Part shown: positions 8,417 to 17,867 of the stretch, piece after piece
How the letters are laid out: each line of letters starts with the position of its first letter
Numbering within the stretch: the first letter of the stretch is position 1
Source of the DNA: Flavobacteriales bacterium UBA4422
Lineage (GTDB): Bacteria; Bacteroidota; Bacteroidia; Flavobacteriales_G; Salibacteraceae
NCBI GenBank assembly: GCA_002389645.1
Contig: DGQE01000026.1
Location: forward strand, 27,030 to 91,029
Reading direction: 5' to 3'
DNA: 64,000 nucleotides
Program-made: the position numbers and the translations under genes
Notes under the pieces: model-generated
The model's database searches: none
What the model was told of the DNA's origin: nothing
Seen by the model: the letters and a program-made list of their open reading frames with translations, nothing else

Positions 8417-10627
8417 TTAATTTGCCACTTCAGACATGAATTTGATTCGTATGATTCTCAGTTCCTCAGCAGTGTAGTCCTCATCATCAAGCTCTTCTAA
8501 TGCAGCTTCGATGTCAGGGGTTTCGGCCTCCATGAAGTATTCATAAACTTCTTCCAGTCGATCCTCATCTACAACATCATTTATGTAGTAATCAATATTA
8601 ACCTTAGTTCCACTATCTATAATATGTTCAAGTTCTTCTAAAAGCTCGTCAAAAGTCATTCCTTTAGCCTTGGCAATATCTTCTAACGGAATTTTGCGGT
8701 CTATAGATTGGATGATATAAACCTTCTTACCCGACTTGTTGACTACAGATTTTACCACCATGTCTTGTGGACGCTCAATGCTGTTTTCATCAACGTAAGT
8801 TTGAATCAAGTCAATAAATGGCTTTCCAAACTTTAATGCTTTACCACTTCCTACACCTTGAATGTTTTTTAACTCATCCATGGTGATTGGATACTGGTTT
8901 GCCATATCCTCTAGTGAGGGATCTTGGAATACTACAAATGGTGGTACATTTTTCTCTTTGGAAATCTTCTTGCGCAGATCTTTGAGCAATCGCATTAGGT
9001 TTTCATCCATTACGGCACTGCCCGCTTTTCCTTGCATTACTATCTCGTTGCCTTTCTCTATTTGTGAAGTGTAATCGTGATCTTTATAAATGCTGTATGA
9101 TTCAGGCGGATTTACCATGAATTCCCTGCCTTTTTCAGAAATCTTTATCAGACCATAGTTTTCAATGTCTTTATAAAGCAAGCCTTGAACAAGTGCTTGT
9201 CTAATCGCTGCCATCCAATATTTAGCCTCTGTATCTTTTCCGATACCGAAGACTTCGCTTTGGTGATGCCGGTAAGTAGAAACCTCTGAAGTATTGTTGC
9301 CGCAGATAACATTGACAATATGCTTTGATTTAAAGCGCTGCTTTACTGTGTCAATGACCTTGAATAGAACAAGCATTTTATCGACAAACTCAATCTTTTC
9401 TTTTGGGTTTACGGAGTTGTCGTCCATATTAGCTCCTTCGCCATTTACCTCGTCCCATTCTTCACCAAAGTAATTGAGTAGAAACTTTCTTCTAGAAACG
9501 GTTGTTTCCGCATAAGATACTACCTCCTCAAGCAGCTGTTTACCGACTTCTTGCTCAGCAACGGGCTTTCCGTTCATGAACTTTTCTAACTTCTCGATAT
9601 CCTTATAATCATACATAGACATGCATACTCCTTCTCCTCCATCTCTTCCAGCTCTTCCAGTTTCCTGATAATAGCCCTCAAGGCTTTTAGGCATATCGTA
9701 ATGGACAACAAATCGAACATCTGGCTTATCTATTCCCATTCCAAATGCTATGGTTGCCACGATTACATCAGCATCTTCCATTAAGAATTGGTCTTGATGT
9801 TTTGACCTAGTGTTAGCATCGAAGCCTGCATGATAAGGAAGGGCTTTGATCCCGTTTACTTGCAGTGATGAAGCAACCTCTTCAACCTTCTTTCGGCTGA
9901 GGCAATATATGATACCAGATTTACCCTCTCGTTCTTTTACAAAACGTATGATTTGCTTGATTGGGTCAATCTTCGGGCGTACTTCATAAAATAAATTTGG
10001 TCTGTTAAATGATGCCTTGAATACAGAGGCATCGTTCATGCCTAAGTTTTTCTGTATATCTGATTGAACTTTGGGTGTTGCAGTTGCAGTAAGTGCCATC
10101 ACTGGAATCTCCTGATCGATTCCCTTGATCATTTCTTTGATCCTTCTGTATTCTGGCCTGAAATCATGTCCCCACTCTGAGATACAATGGGCTTCATCAA
10201 CAGCAACAAATGAAATTGTTACACTTTTAAGAAATTCTAAGTTTTCTTCTTTGTTTAAAGATTCAGGAGCCAGATAGAGCATTTTAGTACTTCCATTGGT
10301 CACATCTTCTTTTACTTGAGTGATTTCAGTTTTGTTTAATGAACTATTTAAAAAATGAGCGATGTTATCTTCACTACCATAACTGCGGATAGAATCTACT
10401 TGATTCTTCATCAATGCGATCAACGGAGAAATAATAATAGCTGTACCGTCCTTCATCAGAGCTGGAAGCTGATAACACAATGATTTTCCACCACCTGTTG
10501 GCATAATGGCGAATGTGTCATTTCCTGCCAATACACTCTCAATCACCTCTCTCTGCATTCCTTTAAAAGAGTCAAACCCAAAGTGTTCCTTCAAGGCCTC
10601 TTCTAAAGATATTTGCTTCGTGTTCAT
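8417..10627 (-). CDS. recQ: ATP-dependent DNA helicase RecQ
   Basis: This is a 3'-5' superfamily 2 DNA helicase acting in recombination and replication-fork repair. The 736-residue protein carries motif I MPTGGGKS near 42-49, the DEAH box near 144-147, and motif VI in QETGRAGRDG. The RecQ-C-terminal region follows, though the usual zinc-binding cysteines are not obvious in the region I read. An HRDC domain lies at about 530-605 and a winged-helix-like C-terminal extension makes it longer than the E. coli enzyme (about 610). Long RecQ proteins of this size are usual in Bacteroidota. The start is the ATG at 10627. The gene is transcribed towards clpC and shares its terminator. Confidence 0.93.
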   Translation of the reverse strand: MNTKQISLEEALKEHFGFDSFKGMQREVIESVLAGNDTFAIMPTGGGKSLCYQLPALMKDGTAIIISPLIALMKNQVDSIRSYGSEDNIAHFLNSSLNKTEITQVKEDVTNGSTKMLYLAPESLNKEENLEFLKSVTISFVAVDEAHCISEWGHDFRPEYRRIKEMIKGIDQEIPVMALTATATPKVQSDIQKNLGMNDASVFKASFNRPNLFYEVRPKIDPIKQIIRFVKEREGKSGIIYCLSRKKVEEVASSLQVNGIKALPYHAGFDANTRSKHQDQFLMEDADVIVATIAFGMGIDKPDVRFVVHYDMPKSLEGYYQETGRAGRDGGEGVCMSMYDYKDIEKLEKFMNGKPVAEQEVGKQLLEEVVSYAETTVSRRKFLLNYFGEEWDEVNGEGANMDDNSVNPKEKIEFVDKMLVLFKVIDTVKQRFKSKHIVNVICGNNTSEVSTYRHHQSEVFGIGKDTEAKYWMAAIRQALVQGLLYKDIENYGLIKISEKGREFMVNPPESYSIYKDHDYTSQIEKGNEIVMQGKAGSAVMDENLMRLLKDLRKKISKEKNVPPFVVFQDPSLEDMANQYPITMDELKNIQGVGSGKALKFGKPFIDLIQTYVDENSIERPQDMVVKSVVNKSGKKVYIIQSIDRKIPLEDIAKAKGMTFDELLEELEHIIDSGTKVNIDYYINDVVDEDRLEEVYEYFMEAETPDIEAALEELDDEDYTAEELRIIRIKFMSEVAN

Positions 10628-10684
10628 AAATACAAATTGCTTTAGCTACTAAAAATACTACAATAGTTTCAAATAATCGACATT

Positions 10685-10912
10685 CTATCTAGGAGGTTGA
10701 TTCCCCCTATTTTCATCGCTTTTCAAGAAGTTGGAAAATACAAATAGGATAACGACTGAAGAGCAAAAAATAACCACTAATGTTAACAAGCTCTTTCTAA
10801 AAACTTGCTCAACTTGAATTACATCCCAAATGGAAAGAACAGCAAGCACCGAAAAAAACAAGACAGCTAAGATGAGCACTGAAGCTGTTATCTTTTTTAT
10901 GTTTTCTACCAT
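10685..10912 (-). CDS. small two-helix membrane protein
   Basis: A 75-residue protein with two predicted transmembrane helices (about residues 8-30 and 40-60) and a short charged C-terminal tail. I chose the ATG at 10912. A TTG at 10918 is also possible and would place the start directly next to the stop codon of the upstream 1015-residue TPR gene. The tight spacing (6 bases) suggests both are on one mRNA and may act together in the envelope. No family is recognised. Confidence 0.6.
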   Translation of the reverse strand: MVENIKKITASVLILAVLFFSVLAVLSIWDVIQVEQVFRKSLLTLVVIFCSSVVILFVFSNFLKSDENRGNQPPR

Positions 10913-10918
10913 ATTCAA

Positions 10919-13900
10919 TTATTTAACTGTTTCACGATTCCACACGAGTTCAGTAATTGGCTGCTCATCTAAGAAGTAGTATTTTCCACCCCATGAGTGC
11001 ACAACTCTCTTATATACCTGTTCTCTTCCGGCAATTGTAACTCGCTTGATTGTAACTTTTGTTCGTCCTTCATCAAATGTCTCTTCGATCACCCTTCTTT
11101 TATTGTCTTCTTCTTCCGTTGCTTCAACTTTAGCTAGCTCCGCTATCATCTCTTCACACTTATTCAATCGCTCTTGTGCATGACTTTGTCCTGGTAAAAC
11201 GGAAAGTGCTTCATTGTACTTATCCCTTGCCCCCTCATAGTTATTATCTAAGAAAAACTTGTCCGCAACTGCAACGAGTGCATTGTACTCTTCTTTAATT
11301 CTAGCTTGCGCTGCTTTCTTCTCTAACTCAGAGATCATCTTTAGCTTTGATTTCGGAACCTCTTCATTTGGGAAAATTTGAAGTGCATCATTGAAGCTTT
11401 TTCGCGCTAAGACATAATCCTTTGAAACCATAGCTTCATTGCCAGTCCTCATGAACCCATCATATTGTGCTTGTTTCGCTGCTTTTGCTGCCTCCTCGCT
11501 TTCCTGAGCTTCTTTTTCGGCAATTAGAGCGTCTATTTTCTTAATTTGAGAATCGGGGAAGGCATCCGATGGGTTTTGAGACTTAGCTACCTCATAAGAT
11601 GCTCTGGCAGTTCTAAAGTCCCCAGCATCTAATTCGCCTTGAGCACGCTTGAGTAAATTTTCATATTCAGCTTTTGCTTTAGCCTCTGCTTCCGCTGCTG
11701 ATTTAGCTGCGGCCAATGAATTTAAAATTCCATCAATTTCAGCAATCTTTTGATTTGGGTAATCATCATCTGCTCTATATCCAGCAGCTAAATTGTATGT
11801 AATCTTAGCCTCTTCATAATTCTTTTGCGAAAACAACTGATCGGCTTTGGCCACAGCATCATCGTATTTCTTTTTAACCTCAGCCTCTTTAGCTGCTAAA
11901 GCCTTCGCTTCCTTTTCTTTTGCTTGTAGAGACTCTATTTTATTGATTTGATCTTTTGGGTATGCCTCTGACTTTAATTTCAGTGCTGCTGAATATTTGG
12001 TCAATGCTAGAGTATAGTCTTTGCCAGAAAAAGCCAAATCTCCTTCTTTGATGATAGAAGCATATTCCGCATCAACGGCAGCTTGAGCTTCTTTATCCTT
12101 CGCTATGCGTAATTGTTCATCAATGATGCTTTGTGACTCAACGATTCGCTGTGTGGGATATTCCTCATTCGCTTTCACCGAAAGAGCTTTTTTGTATGCT
12201 GCAATAGCATCTTCATATTCGCCTCTATCAAATGCCGCATCAGCAGAAGCAATATTCGTGTTATACGATTCTTCAATTTCATTCTCTTTCGCAGCTCTAG
12301 CCATTTCAGACGTAATTGCTGAAAGCTGCGTTTTTGGATAAGTTTCATTAGGCTTTAACTCCAAAGCCAATTCATAATTAGCTTTAGCGGAAGCCCAGTC
12401 TTTATTGCTAAAATCATTATCGGCAGTAGCAATGATCCCCTCATATTCCTTTTGCAATTTTAATTCTGCTTCTCTTTTCGCATTCTCGTTTTCCAAGGCA
12501 GTTAGCCTAGCTTGCTCAGCCTCTATTTTGGTGATCTGGTCAGAAGGGTAAACCTCTTTTGGCTTTAAATCTAAGGCGGCTTGATACCCATTTCTTGCTG
12601 TCTCATAGTTTTTAGAAGCATAGGCCTTATCGGCACTAGCTATAGCAGCCTTGTAATCGTTGTCTATTTTTTCTTTCTCAACCTTAAGCTTATTAGCTTC
12701 GGCTAACTCTTTAAGCTTGGTTGCAATTAGTTCAAGTTGCGTTGTTGGATATACTTCTTCAGGTTTAATATCCAATGCAGCTTTGTAGTGCTGTTCAGCT
12801 AATTGAAAGTTATTAGCACTAAAAGCAGTGTTTGCCTTATCAATTTTATCAGCATAAGAAGCGTCAATTTGAGCTTGTCTCTTTTCCTTATCCTGCTGGG
12901 ATGCAATTTCAGCTAAACGCACTTCAATTTCTTTCAATTTTGATTTAGGGTAATCGTCATCCTTATACTTCAATGCATTTTGATAAGATGCTCTTGCGTT
13001 TAAGAATTCATTCTTACCATAAGCAGCGTCTGCTTTTGCAATTTCATCATTATACTGCTTGTCTTTAGCGGCTAAAGCAGCTTCTGCTTCTTTCTCTAGC
13101 TTCTGCTTAGCAAAAAGGTCTTGGCTCTCTTTGAGTCTGTTTTTTGGATATTCCTCGTCTGGTTTAATGGTCAGGGCTTCCTGATATGAAGCAATAGCAC
13201 CATCATAATTCTTATTTCCATAAGCTTGATCTGCTGAAGCCAAAACAGAAAGGTATTTTTCTTGGGTAGCTCCTTCTGCATTCAATTTCGCATTAACCTG
13301 AGAAAGCATTTGGCTTGCGACCTTTGATTCTGGTTGCATTGATTGAGCGGCTAATAAATTATCCTTTGCTAAAAGATAATCACCATCATCGATTGCTGTT
13401 TGAGCATCTTTCAATGCTAGCTTATAGTCTTCTTCAAGTCTTTTTAGACGCTCTTTTTCAGCTTTTATTCTTTCCTTCTGGGCGTCTTCTAAACGATCAA
13501 CCTCCTGCTTGATTTCCCTTGTGTAAAGCTTGTCATCAACGAAGTTTTCTACATTCGGCTCGTAATAGACCTTACCGATTGGCTTGTCCAATATAGAATA
13601 ATCAACACCTTCCATGCGTTTGAACATGTCCACGACAAATCCACCAAACTCATATCCCCAAAGCTGTTCATCAACAGGTACGTTGTTGGTGTTCAAGTAA
13701 AGCTTCTTGCTGACATAAGTAGACTTGGCAATTTCAATAATGTACTCATGACCGAAATCAAGATAGAGATCAAACCGACCGTTGTTTCCTGTATTAACTC
13801 TTTTGAGTTCCACACCATCTTGATATAACGCTATTGTTGCTCCAGATATACGCCCACCATTTTCATCCTTTACTGTTCCGTCAACAGCAAGGTTGTTTGG

Positions 13901-13966
13901 ATCTTGAGCTTGCATAGACAGACTCATTCCAAGAATAACGATAATAATGAAAAGTGTAGACTTCAT
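10919..13966 (-). CDS. twelve-repeat exported TPR protein
   Basis: A 1015-residue exported protein. After the signal peptide (cleavage near MQAQ) comes a carboxypeptidase-regulatory-like beta-sandwich domain at about 24-100, with the typical GTVKDENGGRISGATIAL strand pattern. From about residue 175 to 975 I count twelve similar units of 60-70 residues. Each reads Y-x-x-x-I-x-x-A-D-x-A-F, then a Y-x-x-A turn, then AL-x-x-KP-x-E-x-YP, and they are separated by charged Lys/Glu/Ala-rich coiled-coil linkers. The C-terminus is a distinct segment of about 45 residues rich in aromatic residues. The architecture suggests a long periplasmic or outer-membrane scaffold. It precedes a small membrane protein in the same direction. 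No enzymatic motif is present and the exact role is unknown. Confidence 0.75.
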   Translation of the reverse strand: MKSTLFIIIVILGMSLSMQAQDPNNLAVDGTVKDENGGRISGATIALYQDGVELKRVNTGNNGRFDLYLDFGHEYIIEIAKSTYVSKKLYLNTNNVPVDEQLWGYEFGGFVVDMFKRMEGVDYSILDKPIGKVYYEPNVENFVDDKLYTREIKQEVDRLEDAQKERIKAEKERLKRLEEDYKLALKDAQTAIDDGDYLLAKDNLLAAQSMQPESKVASQMLSQVNAKLNAEGATQEKYLSVLASADQAYGNKNYDGAIASYQEALTIKPDEEYPKNRLKESQDLFAKQKLEKEAEAALAAKDKQYNDEIAKADAAYGKNEFLNARASYQNALKYKDDDYPKSKLKEIEVRLAEIASQQDKEKRQAQIDASYADKIDKANTAFSANNFQLAEQHYKAALDIKPEEVYPTTQLELIATKLKELAEANKLKVEKEKIDNDYKAAIASADKAYASKNYETARNGYQAALDLKPKEVYPSDQITKIEAEQARLTALENENAKREAELKLQKEYEGIIATADNDFSNKDWASAKANYELALELKPNETYPKTQLSAITSEMARAAKENEIEESYNTNIASADAAFDRGEYEDAIAAYKKALSVKANEEYPTQRIVESQSIIDEQLRIAKDKEAQAAVDAEYASIIKEGDLAFSGKDYTLALTKYSAALKLKSEAYPKDQINKIESLQAKEKEAKALAAKEAEVKKKYDDAVAKADQLFSQKNYEEAKITYNLAAGYRADDDYPNQKIAEIDGILNSLAAAKSAAEAEAKAKAEYENLLKRAQGELDAGDFRTARASYEVAKSQNPSDAFPDSQIKKIDALIAEKEAQESEEAAKAAKQAQYDGFMRTGNEAMVSKDYVLARKSFNDALQIFPNEEVPKSKLKMISELEKKAAQARIKEEYNALVAVADKFFLDNNYEGARDKYNEALSVLPGQSHAQERLNKCEEMIAELAKVEATEEEDNKRRVIEETFDEGRTKVTIKRVTIAGREQVYKRVVHSWGGKYYFLDEQPITELVWNRETVK

Positions 13967-14076
13967 TTAATGGTAGACTGTCCGAAGTTAAATAATGTGA
14001 TTCAGCTAATCTAGTATAGGACAGCTTAATTAGCTTAATGAGCCAAATAGGGCAATCAACACCTTTAAATTGAGGG

Positions 14077-14922
14077 TTATTGAGGTTCTGGACCTAGTTC
14101 AATGTCAGAAACAATACGAAGTTTGAATTTTGCATTTTTCATGTCTCTTGCTTCTTTGTTGTCATTGTATAATCTAACAGAGAAGTCTCCAGTAATGATA
14201 GTATATGATTGATAGTCGTTCAAATTGGCTTCTACGTTGCTTATTCTGAAATAACCGAAAGGTTGAAAGGTTGGTGGGTTGTCTGACCTCCACTCTACTC
14301 CTGCTGTATCGATATATGAAACTACTGCGCCTTCTTGAGCGTCATTGTTCCAAAGAGTATCACCAATGGAATTGTTTCCTACACGTCCCCATCGGATAAG
14401 ATCTTCTCTAATAGAAGGATTGTCAATATAATCTTGAATATCCCAAAAAGCGAAAGTGTCTGTTTTGCTAAAAGGGAAATAGAGTGTAACGATGTCTCGA
14501 GCTGCTAGATCCAACTCTATCGGATCAACTACCACTGACGGGTCAGAAACATCCAGCAAAAGGTCACGATACTCTTTCGTTATCATGGTTGTGTAAGGTG
14601 CATAATGCCAGCCAAACTTGGCAAAAGGAGGGAATAATTGATCTACTGATGAACCAGCTGTGTCAAATACTTCCTCATTTCGAGCATCACCTACTAAATT
14701 GATAAAATCAGTTGGTTGCCATTGGGTAGAGTCGTCTAACACCTCATAAGTCATAGTATCAGCTTGCTTACCCAACGTAAACTGAACATACAAATCATTA
14801 TCAATGATATGAATAGACGGCTCAGGAGGCGGAACAGAGATATCTGGCAAGTTCGGTGTTTGATCTTCACACGACCAAAGCAGCGATGCGCAAATGAATA
14901 CTAAAAGTGGTTTTTTAAACAT
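14077..14922 (-). CDS. lipoprotein, C-terminally similar to the one at 19989
   Basis: A 281-residue predicted lipoprotein, with a signal ending in SLLWSC followed by a Pro-rich spacer. It has no known domain I recognise. Its last about 90 residues share a pattern with the lipoprotein encoded at 19989-20807: a V-x-YID-x-x-x-x-W segment, then a YFR segment, then I-x-G-(D/E)-F-x-x-RL-(Y/F)-N and a final KF-(K/R)-x-R(I/L)V. The two genes bracket the riboswitch-controlled cobalamin operon. This one starts 86 bases after the beta-propeller gene in the same direction, so it may be read through from that operon. A role at the cell surface in the same uptake process is an inference from position only. 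Confidence 0.6.
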   Translation of the reverse strand: MFKKPLLVFICASLLWSCEDQTPNLPDISVPPPEPSIHIIDNDLYVQFTLGKQADTMTYEVLDDSTQWQPTDFINLVGDARNEEVFDTAGSSVDQLFPPFAKFGWHYAPYTTMITKEYRDLLLDVSDPSVVVDPIELDLAARDIVTLYFPFSKTDTFAFWDIQDYIDNPSIREDLIRWGRVGNNSIGDTLWNNDAQEGAVVSYIDTAGVEWRSDNPPTFQPFGYFRISNVEANLNDYQSYTIITGDFSVRLYNDNKEARDMKNAKFKLRIVSDIELGPEPQ

Positions 14923-15008
14923 AAGCTTAATCTAAAGCGGTAGCGAATTTACAAAATAGACGTATTGAACGAACTCATCGTCAAATAATTGCAACATTGG
15001 AGTGTTGA

Positions 15009-16004
15009 TTACCTCGCCAATGCTTGTGGAATAAGCCCTGTATTGCAGGTGTTAAGCAGTTCAGAACTGTGGCTGTATTTTAGCACCTTACCCTTTGATA
15101 AATAGTCAAGTACGTCCGAAATGTAGATACCAGATTGATCGACAAAAATGCTGTAGGGAGTTTGTGCTGCATGATTGAATGATATACTTTCAAGCGTACT
15201 GACATTAAGCTGGTTCACCACATTATTACGCAATAAATAGATGATTGAATCATATAAAACAGCTCCAGATAGGCGTGTATTGAAGCTTTGTATAGCTTGA
15301 GTTTGATTGAATTGGTCCAGCTTGACTATCCTGGAACCTGACTTTCCATTTCCCACAATCATCACATCTGTCTTCCCTTCAAATAGATATGAAGGCTCAA
15401 TTCCTAAATCAATCTCTGCGCTGAGGTTAAAACTCGGCAGCCCAAACACCAGGACAGAGGAGTCTGTCATATTGGAAACATAGAGCTTATCTTCAACCTG
15501 AACCATACGTTCAGTCCAAGTAGCGGTAGATACTTTGTCAATGATTTGAGCGTTAGACACATCAATAACCGTCAATTCTTGCCCACCGAAGTCGCTTACT
15601 ACAGCATGCTTACGATCGATCATGAGCATGTAGCGTGGAGAATTAAACCCTTCTATTACAGCGATTTGTTCGAAAGTTGAGTCATTGATTATGCGAATTA
15701 GTCCAGAGTTGTTTATCACTAAGTATAGGCTATCTCCATGATGAAGAATAGACTGAAGCACATCGCCTACTTGAAATCCGTTGGTTCTGGAGAAAACATC
15801 GTTTTCTACTTTGTCCTCTTCTAAATTCAAAACGCTGAGGGAGGCATTATTGTATTGAAAGTTTCCTTCGCAACCAATGTATAGCAGATTGCTGGTTTGA
15901 GATTCTAAGATTGAATCATCGCTAACATTTACAGGGCCGAAATATTCATTCTTTTGGCAAGAAGAAAACAGCACTAATAGTATCAGAGCAATTACCTTGT
16001 CCAT
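15009..16004 (-). CDS. beta-propeller surface lipoprotein, BtuG-like
   Basis: A 331-residue lipoprotein (lipobox around LFSSC) whose body consists of repeated YncE/DUF5074-like beta-propeller blades, seen as periodic hydrophobic strands with IDVSNAQII and SVLVFGLPS type segments. It overlaps the end of the TonB-dependent receptor gene by 13 bases and is the last gene of a cobalamin-riboswitch operon. In Bacteroides, seven-bladed propeller lipoproteins called BtuG sit on the BtuB receptor and capture vitamin B12. The position and fold suggest the same role here. That assignment is an inference, because I cannot confirm B12-contacting residues from sequence alone. Confidence 0.7.
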   Translation of the reverse strand: MDKVIALILLVLFSSCQKNEYFGPVNVSDDSILESQTSNLLYIGCEGNFQYNNASLSVLNLEEDKVENDVFSRTNGFQVGDVLQSILHHGDSLYLVINNSGLIRIINDSTFEQIAVIEGFNSPRYMLMIDRKHAVVSDFGGQELTVIDVSNAQIIDKVSTATWTERMVQVEDKLYVSNMTDSSVLVFGLPSFNLSAEIDLGIEPSYLFEGKTDVMIVGNGKSGSRIVKLDQFNQTQAIQSFNTRLSGAVLYDSIIYLLRNNVVNQLNVSTLESISFNHAAQTPYSIFVDQSGIYISDVLDYLSKGKVLKYSHSSELLNTCNTGLIPQALAR

Positions 16005-17866
16005 ATAAAGTTAATTTGAAGTGTATACATTCTTCCTGGCATTGGGCGCCATGGCATGTTTTGATATTGCCAATCAAAAACATTATCGATACCTGCTGTT
16101 AGCCCAAGCTTTGTTTGTCTTAAAAGATAGAAATCGTATGAAGCAGATAAGGATGATAATTGATATGATGGCATATAGGATGACTCATCATTGGATATGT
16201 AGCGTTCACCTAGAAATAAATAGGAATAATTAATGTGAAGCTTCCTGTATTGATAAGCAATACTGGCATTTGCGCTGAATGAAGGGATAAAAGAAAGTGC
16301 CGTCATGTCTTCTTTCGTTGCGCCACCTTGCGCATTGATGTATTGGCCATTTCCTCGAATCAAAAAGACGTGCTGCTTTAATCTTATACTTTTCTCAATA
16401 AATAAGTCAGTGCCAAGTGTCGATGAATAATCAACATTGGTTGGGCTGAACACACCACCATCTGGCAGCCACCTGATACGGTCAGTGAATGAACCTTTGA
16501 ACGCTGCAACTTTGATGGTTAAATCTTTTGAAGTGTAATTCACTGCTAATTCAAGCAGTTCGCCCTGTTCTGACTTCAGCGAATCGTTGCCGCCCGGATT
16601 CCAATAGATTTCATTTAATGTTGGGAAACGGGTGCTTTGAGAGGCCGATGCTGAAAAAGCAATAGGCACATACTGCCAAGGCTTGATGCTAATTCCTCCA
16701 AACGGCAAAACCGCTTTATCCGCATTGAATGAAGCGTATCTCGTTCCTAACTCAAAAAGAACTTTTTCATTTAACCATAGGTATTCAAGATTCAATAAGC
16801 CATTGAGCATAGTGGCCATTTCTGATTGACTATAACTCTGTGATGTAGCCTTTATCAATGTGTGGTTGACTTGTCCATTGAGCTTTATTTTTTTATTTAA
16901 TTCAATTAATACATCTAATTGATTTTGAAATGATTGGCAATCATTAGAATTTGAAATGTTTAGAGCCGAATCTCTATACGCATTTACATTATCTTCAAAC
17001 ATGGATCTATAGCTTAGCTTCATTCTATTATTCACCCGGTAATCTGCTATTGCCATAGTTCGATGCACTTCATCTTTCTGCTGAGCAATAGTAGGTTTGG
17101 TATTAATGGCACTCGGAATTGACCTATCTATCTCATTGTACCAATAAATCAGACTCACATTGATTGATTCGCTTGGCATAAAGCTGAGCATTGGTGAGAT
17201 GTTTCGCCTGTTAAAAGAAGCATTCTCCATTATTGATGTCTCAAAGGGCTCTTCGCTCACATCAGTGAACGGGAAACGGTTGTTGAGTGATTGTAAATCT
17301 CCATTCAAAGAAAATGAGGCTGGCATTTTAAATAGACTGAAGTTTTGATTTATCCGAATAGATTGCGAGTAGTTTTCAAAAGATGAAAGGGTCTGACTTG
17401 CTTGAATGTAGTTTTGATTATAGTTCACCGATTGATTGAGTAGAACGCCACCTCCCAGCCCTCCAGTAGCATATAAATTCATTGAGTTGCCAGTAACTAA
17501 AGAAATACTCGAGAATTGTGCCATTGGAATAGTGGAAAAATCAATTGTACCCAACATAGGAGAATTGATCTTTAATCCATTCCATAGTAACTGTGTGTGG
17601 TTGGCATCTCCTCCTCTAAACGTTGGTGTGGCAAGTAATCCAGGACCATAGTTCTTAAAGTTTAAACTGGAGCGTGTGGTTAGAAACTCAACCAGGTTCA
17701 ATGACTGCATTGGCTCCATTGACAAAGAGTCGTAGGTGATGTTAAACGATGACTGCAGCCCAACTTCAGTTGAATCTACAACATCAAAAGGAGCAAGCTC
17801 CAGTATTTTCTGGGCATTTAGATTACCAAACAGAAAGGAAAAGACTAATAACCACCTCCACTTCAT
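15992..17866 (-). CDS. btuB: TonB-dependent cobalamin receptor, BtuB-like
   Basis: A 624-residue outer-membrane receptor. The signal peptide begins at the Met at 17866 (hydrophobic stretch ending NLNAQ). The longer frame from 17995 would overlap the preceding gene by 128 bases and lacks a signal peptide, so I rejected it. A plug domain follows, with the typical LVEFL, FRGGDANHTQLLWNGLK and PMLG segments. The rest is an amphipathic beta-strand barrel that ends with a terminal aromatic strand (LQINFIWTR). Substrate assignment to cobalamin rests on the upstream B12 riboswitch and the adjacent propeller lipoprotein. The gene starts one base after the previous stop, consistent with translational coupling. 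Confidence 0.85.
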   Translation of the reverse strand: MKWRWLLVFSFLFGNLNAQKILELAPFDVVDSTEVGLQSSFNITYDSLSMEPMQSLNLVEFLTTRSSLNFKNYGPGLLATPTFRGGDANHTQLLWNGLKINSPMLGTIDFSTIPMAQFSSISLVTGNSMNLYATGGLGGGVLLNQSVNYNQNYIQASQTLSSFENYSQSIRINQNFSLFKMPASFSLNGDLQSLNNRFPFTDVSEEPFETSIMENASFNRRNISPMLSFMPSESINVSLIYWYNEIDRSIPSAINTKPTIAQQKDEVHRTMAIADYRVNNRMKLSYRSMFEDNVNAYRDSALNISNSNDCQSFQNQLDVLIELNKKIKLNGQVNHTLIKATSQSYSQSEMATMLNGLLNLEYLWLNEKVLFELGTRYASFNADKAVLPFGGISIKPWQYVPIAFSASASQSTRFPTLNEIYWNPGGNDSLKSEQGELLELAVNYTSKDLTIKVAAFKGSFTDRIRWLPDGGVFSPTNVDYSSTLGTDLFIEKSIRLKQHVFLIRGNGQYINAQGGATKEDMTALSFIPSFSANASIAYQYRKLHINYSYLFLGERYISNDESSYMPSYQLSSLSASYDFYLLRQTKLGLTAGIDNVFDWQYQNMPWRPMPGRMYTLQINFIWTR

Positions 17867-17867
17867 G

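Noticed and set aside
14004..14035. Inverted repeat AGCTAAT/ATTAGCT upstream of the lipoprotein at 14077
   Set aside because: Short, AT-rich and without a T-run in either direction. It lies in a gap whose genes are both on the minus strand and adds nothing to the call.
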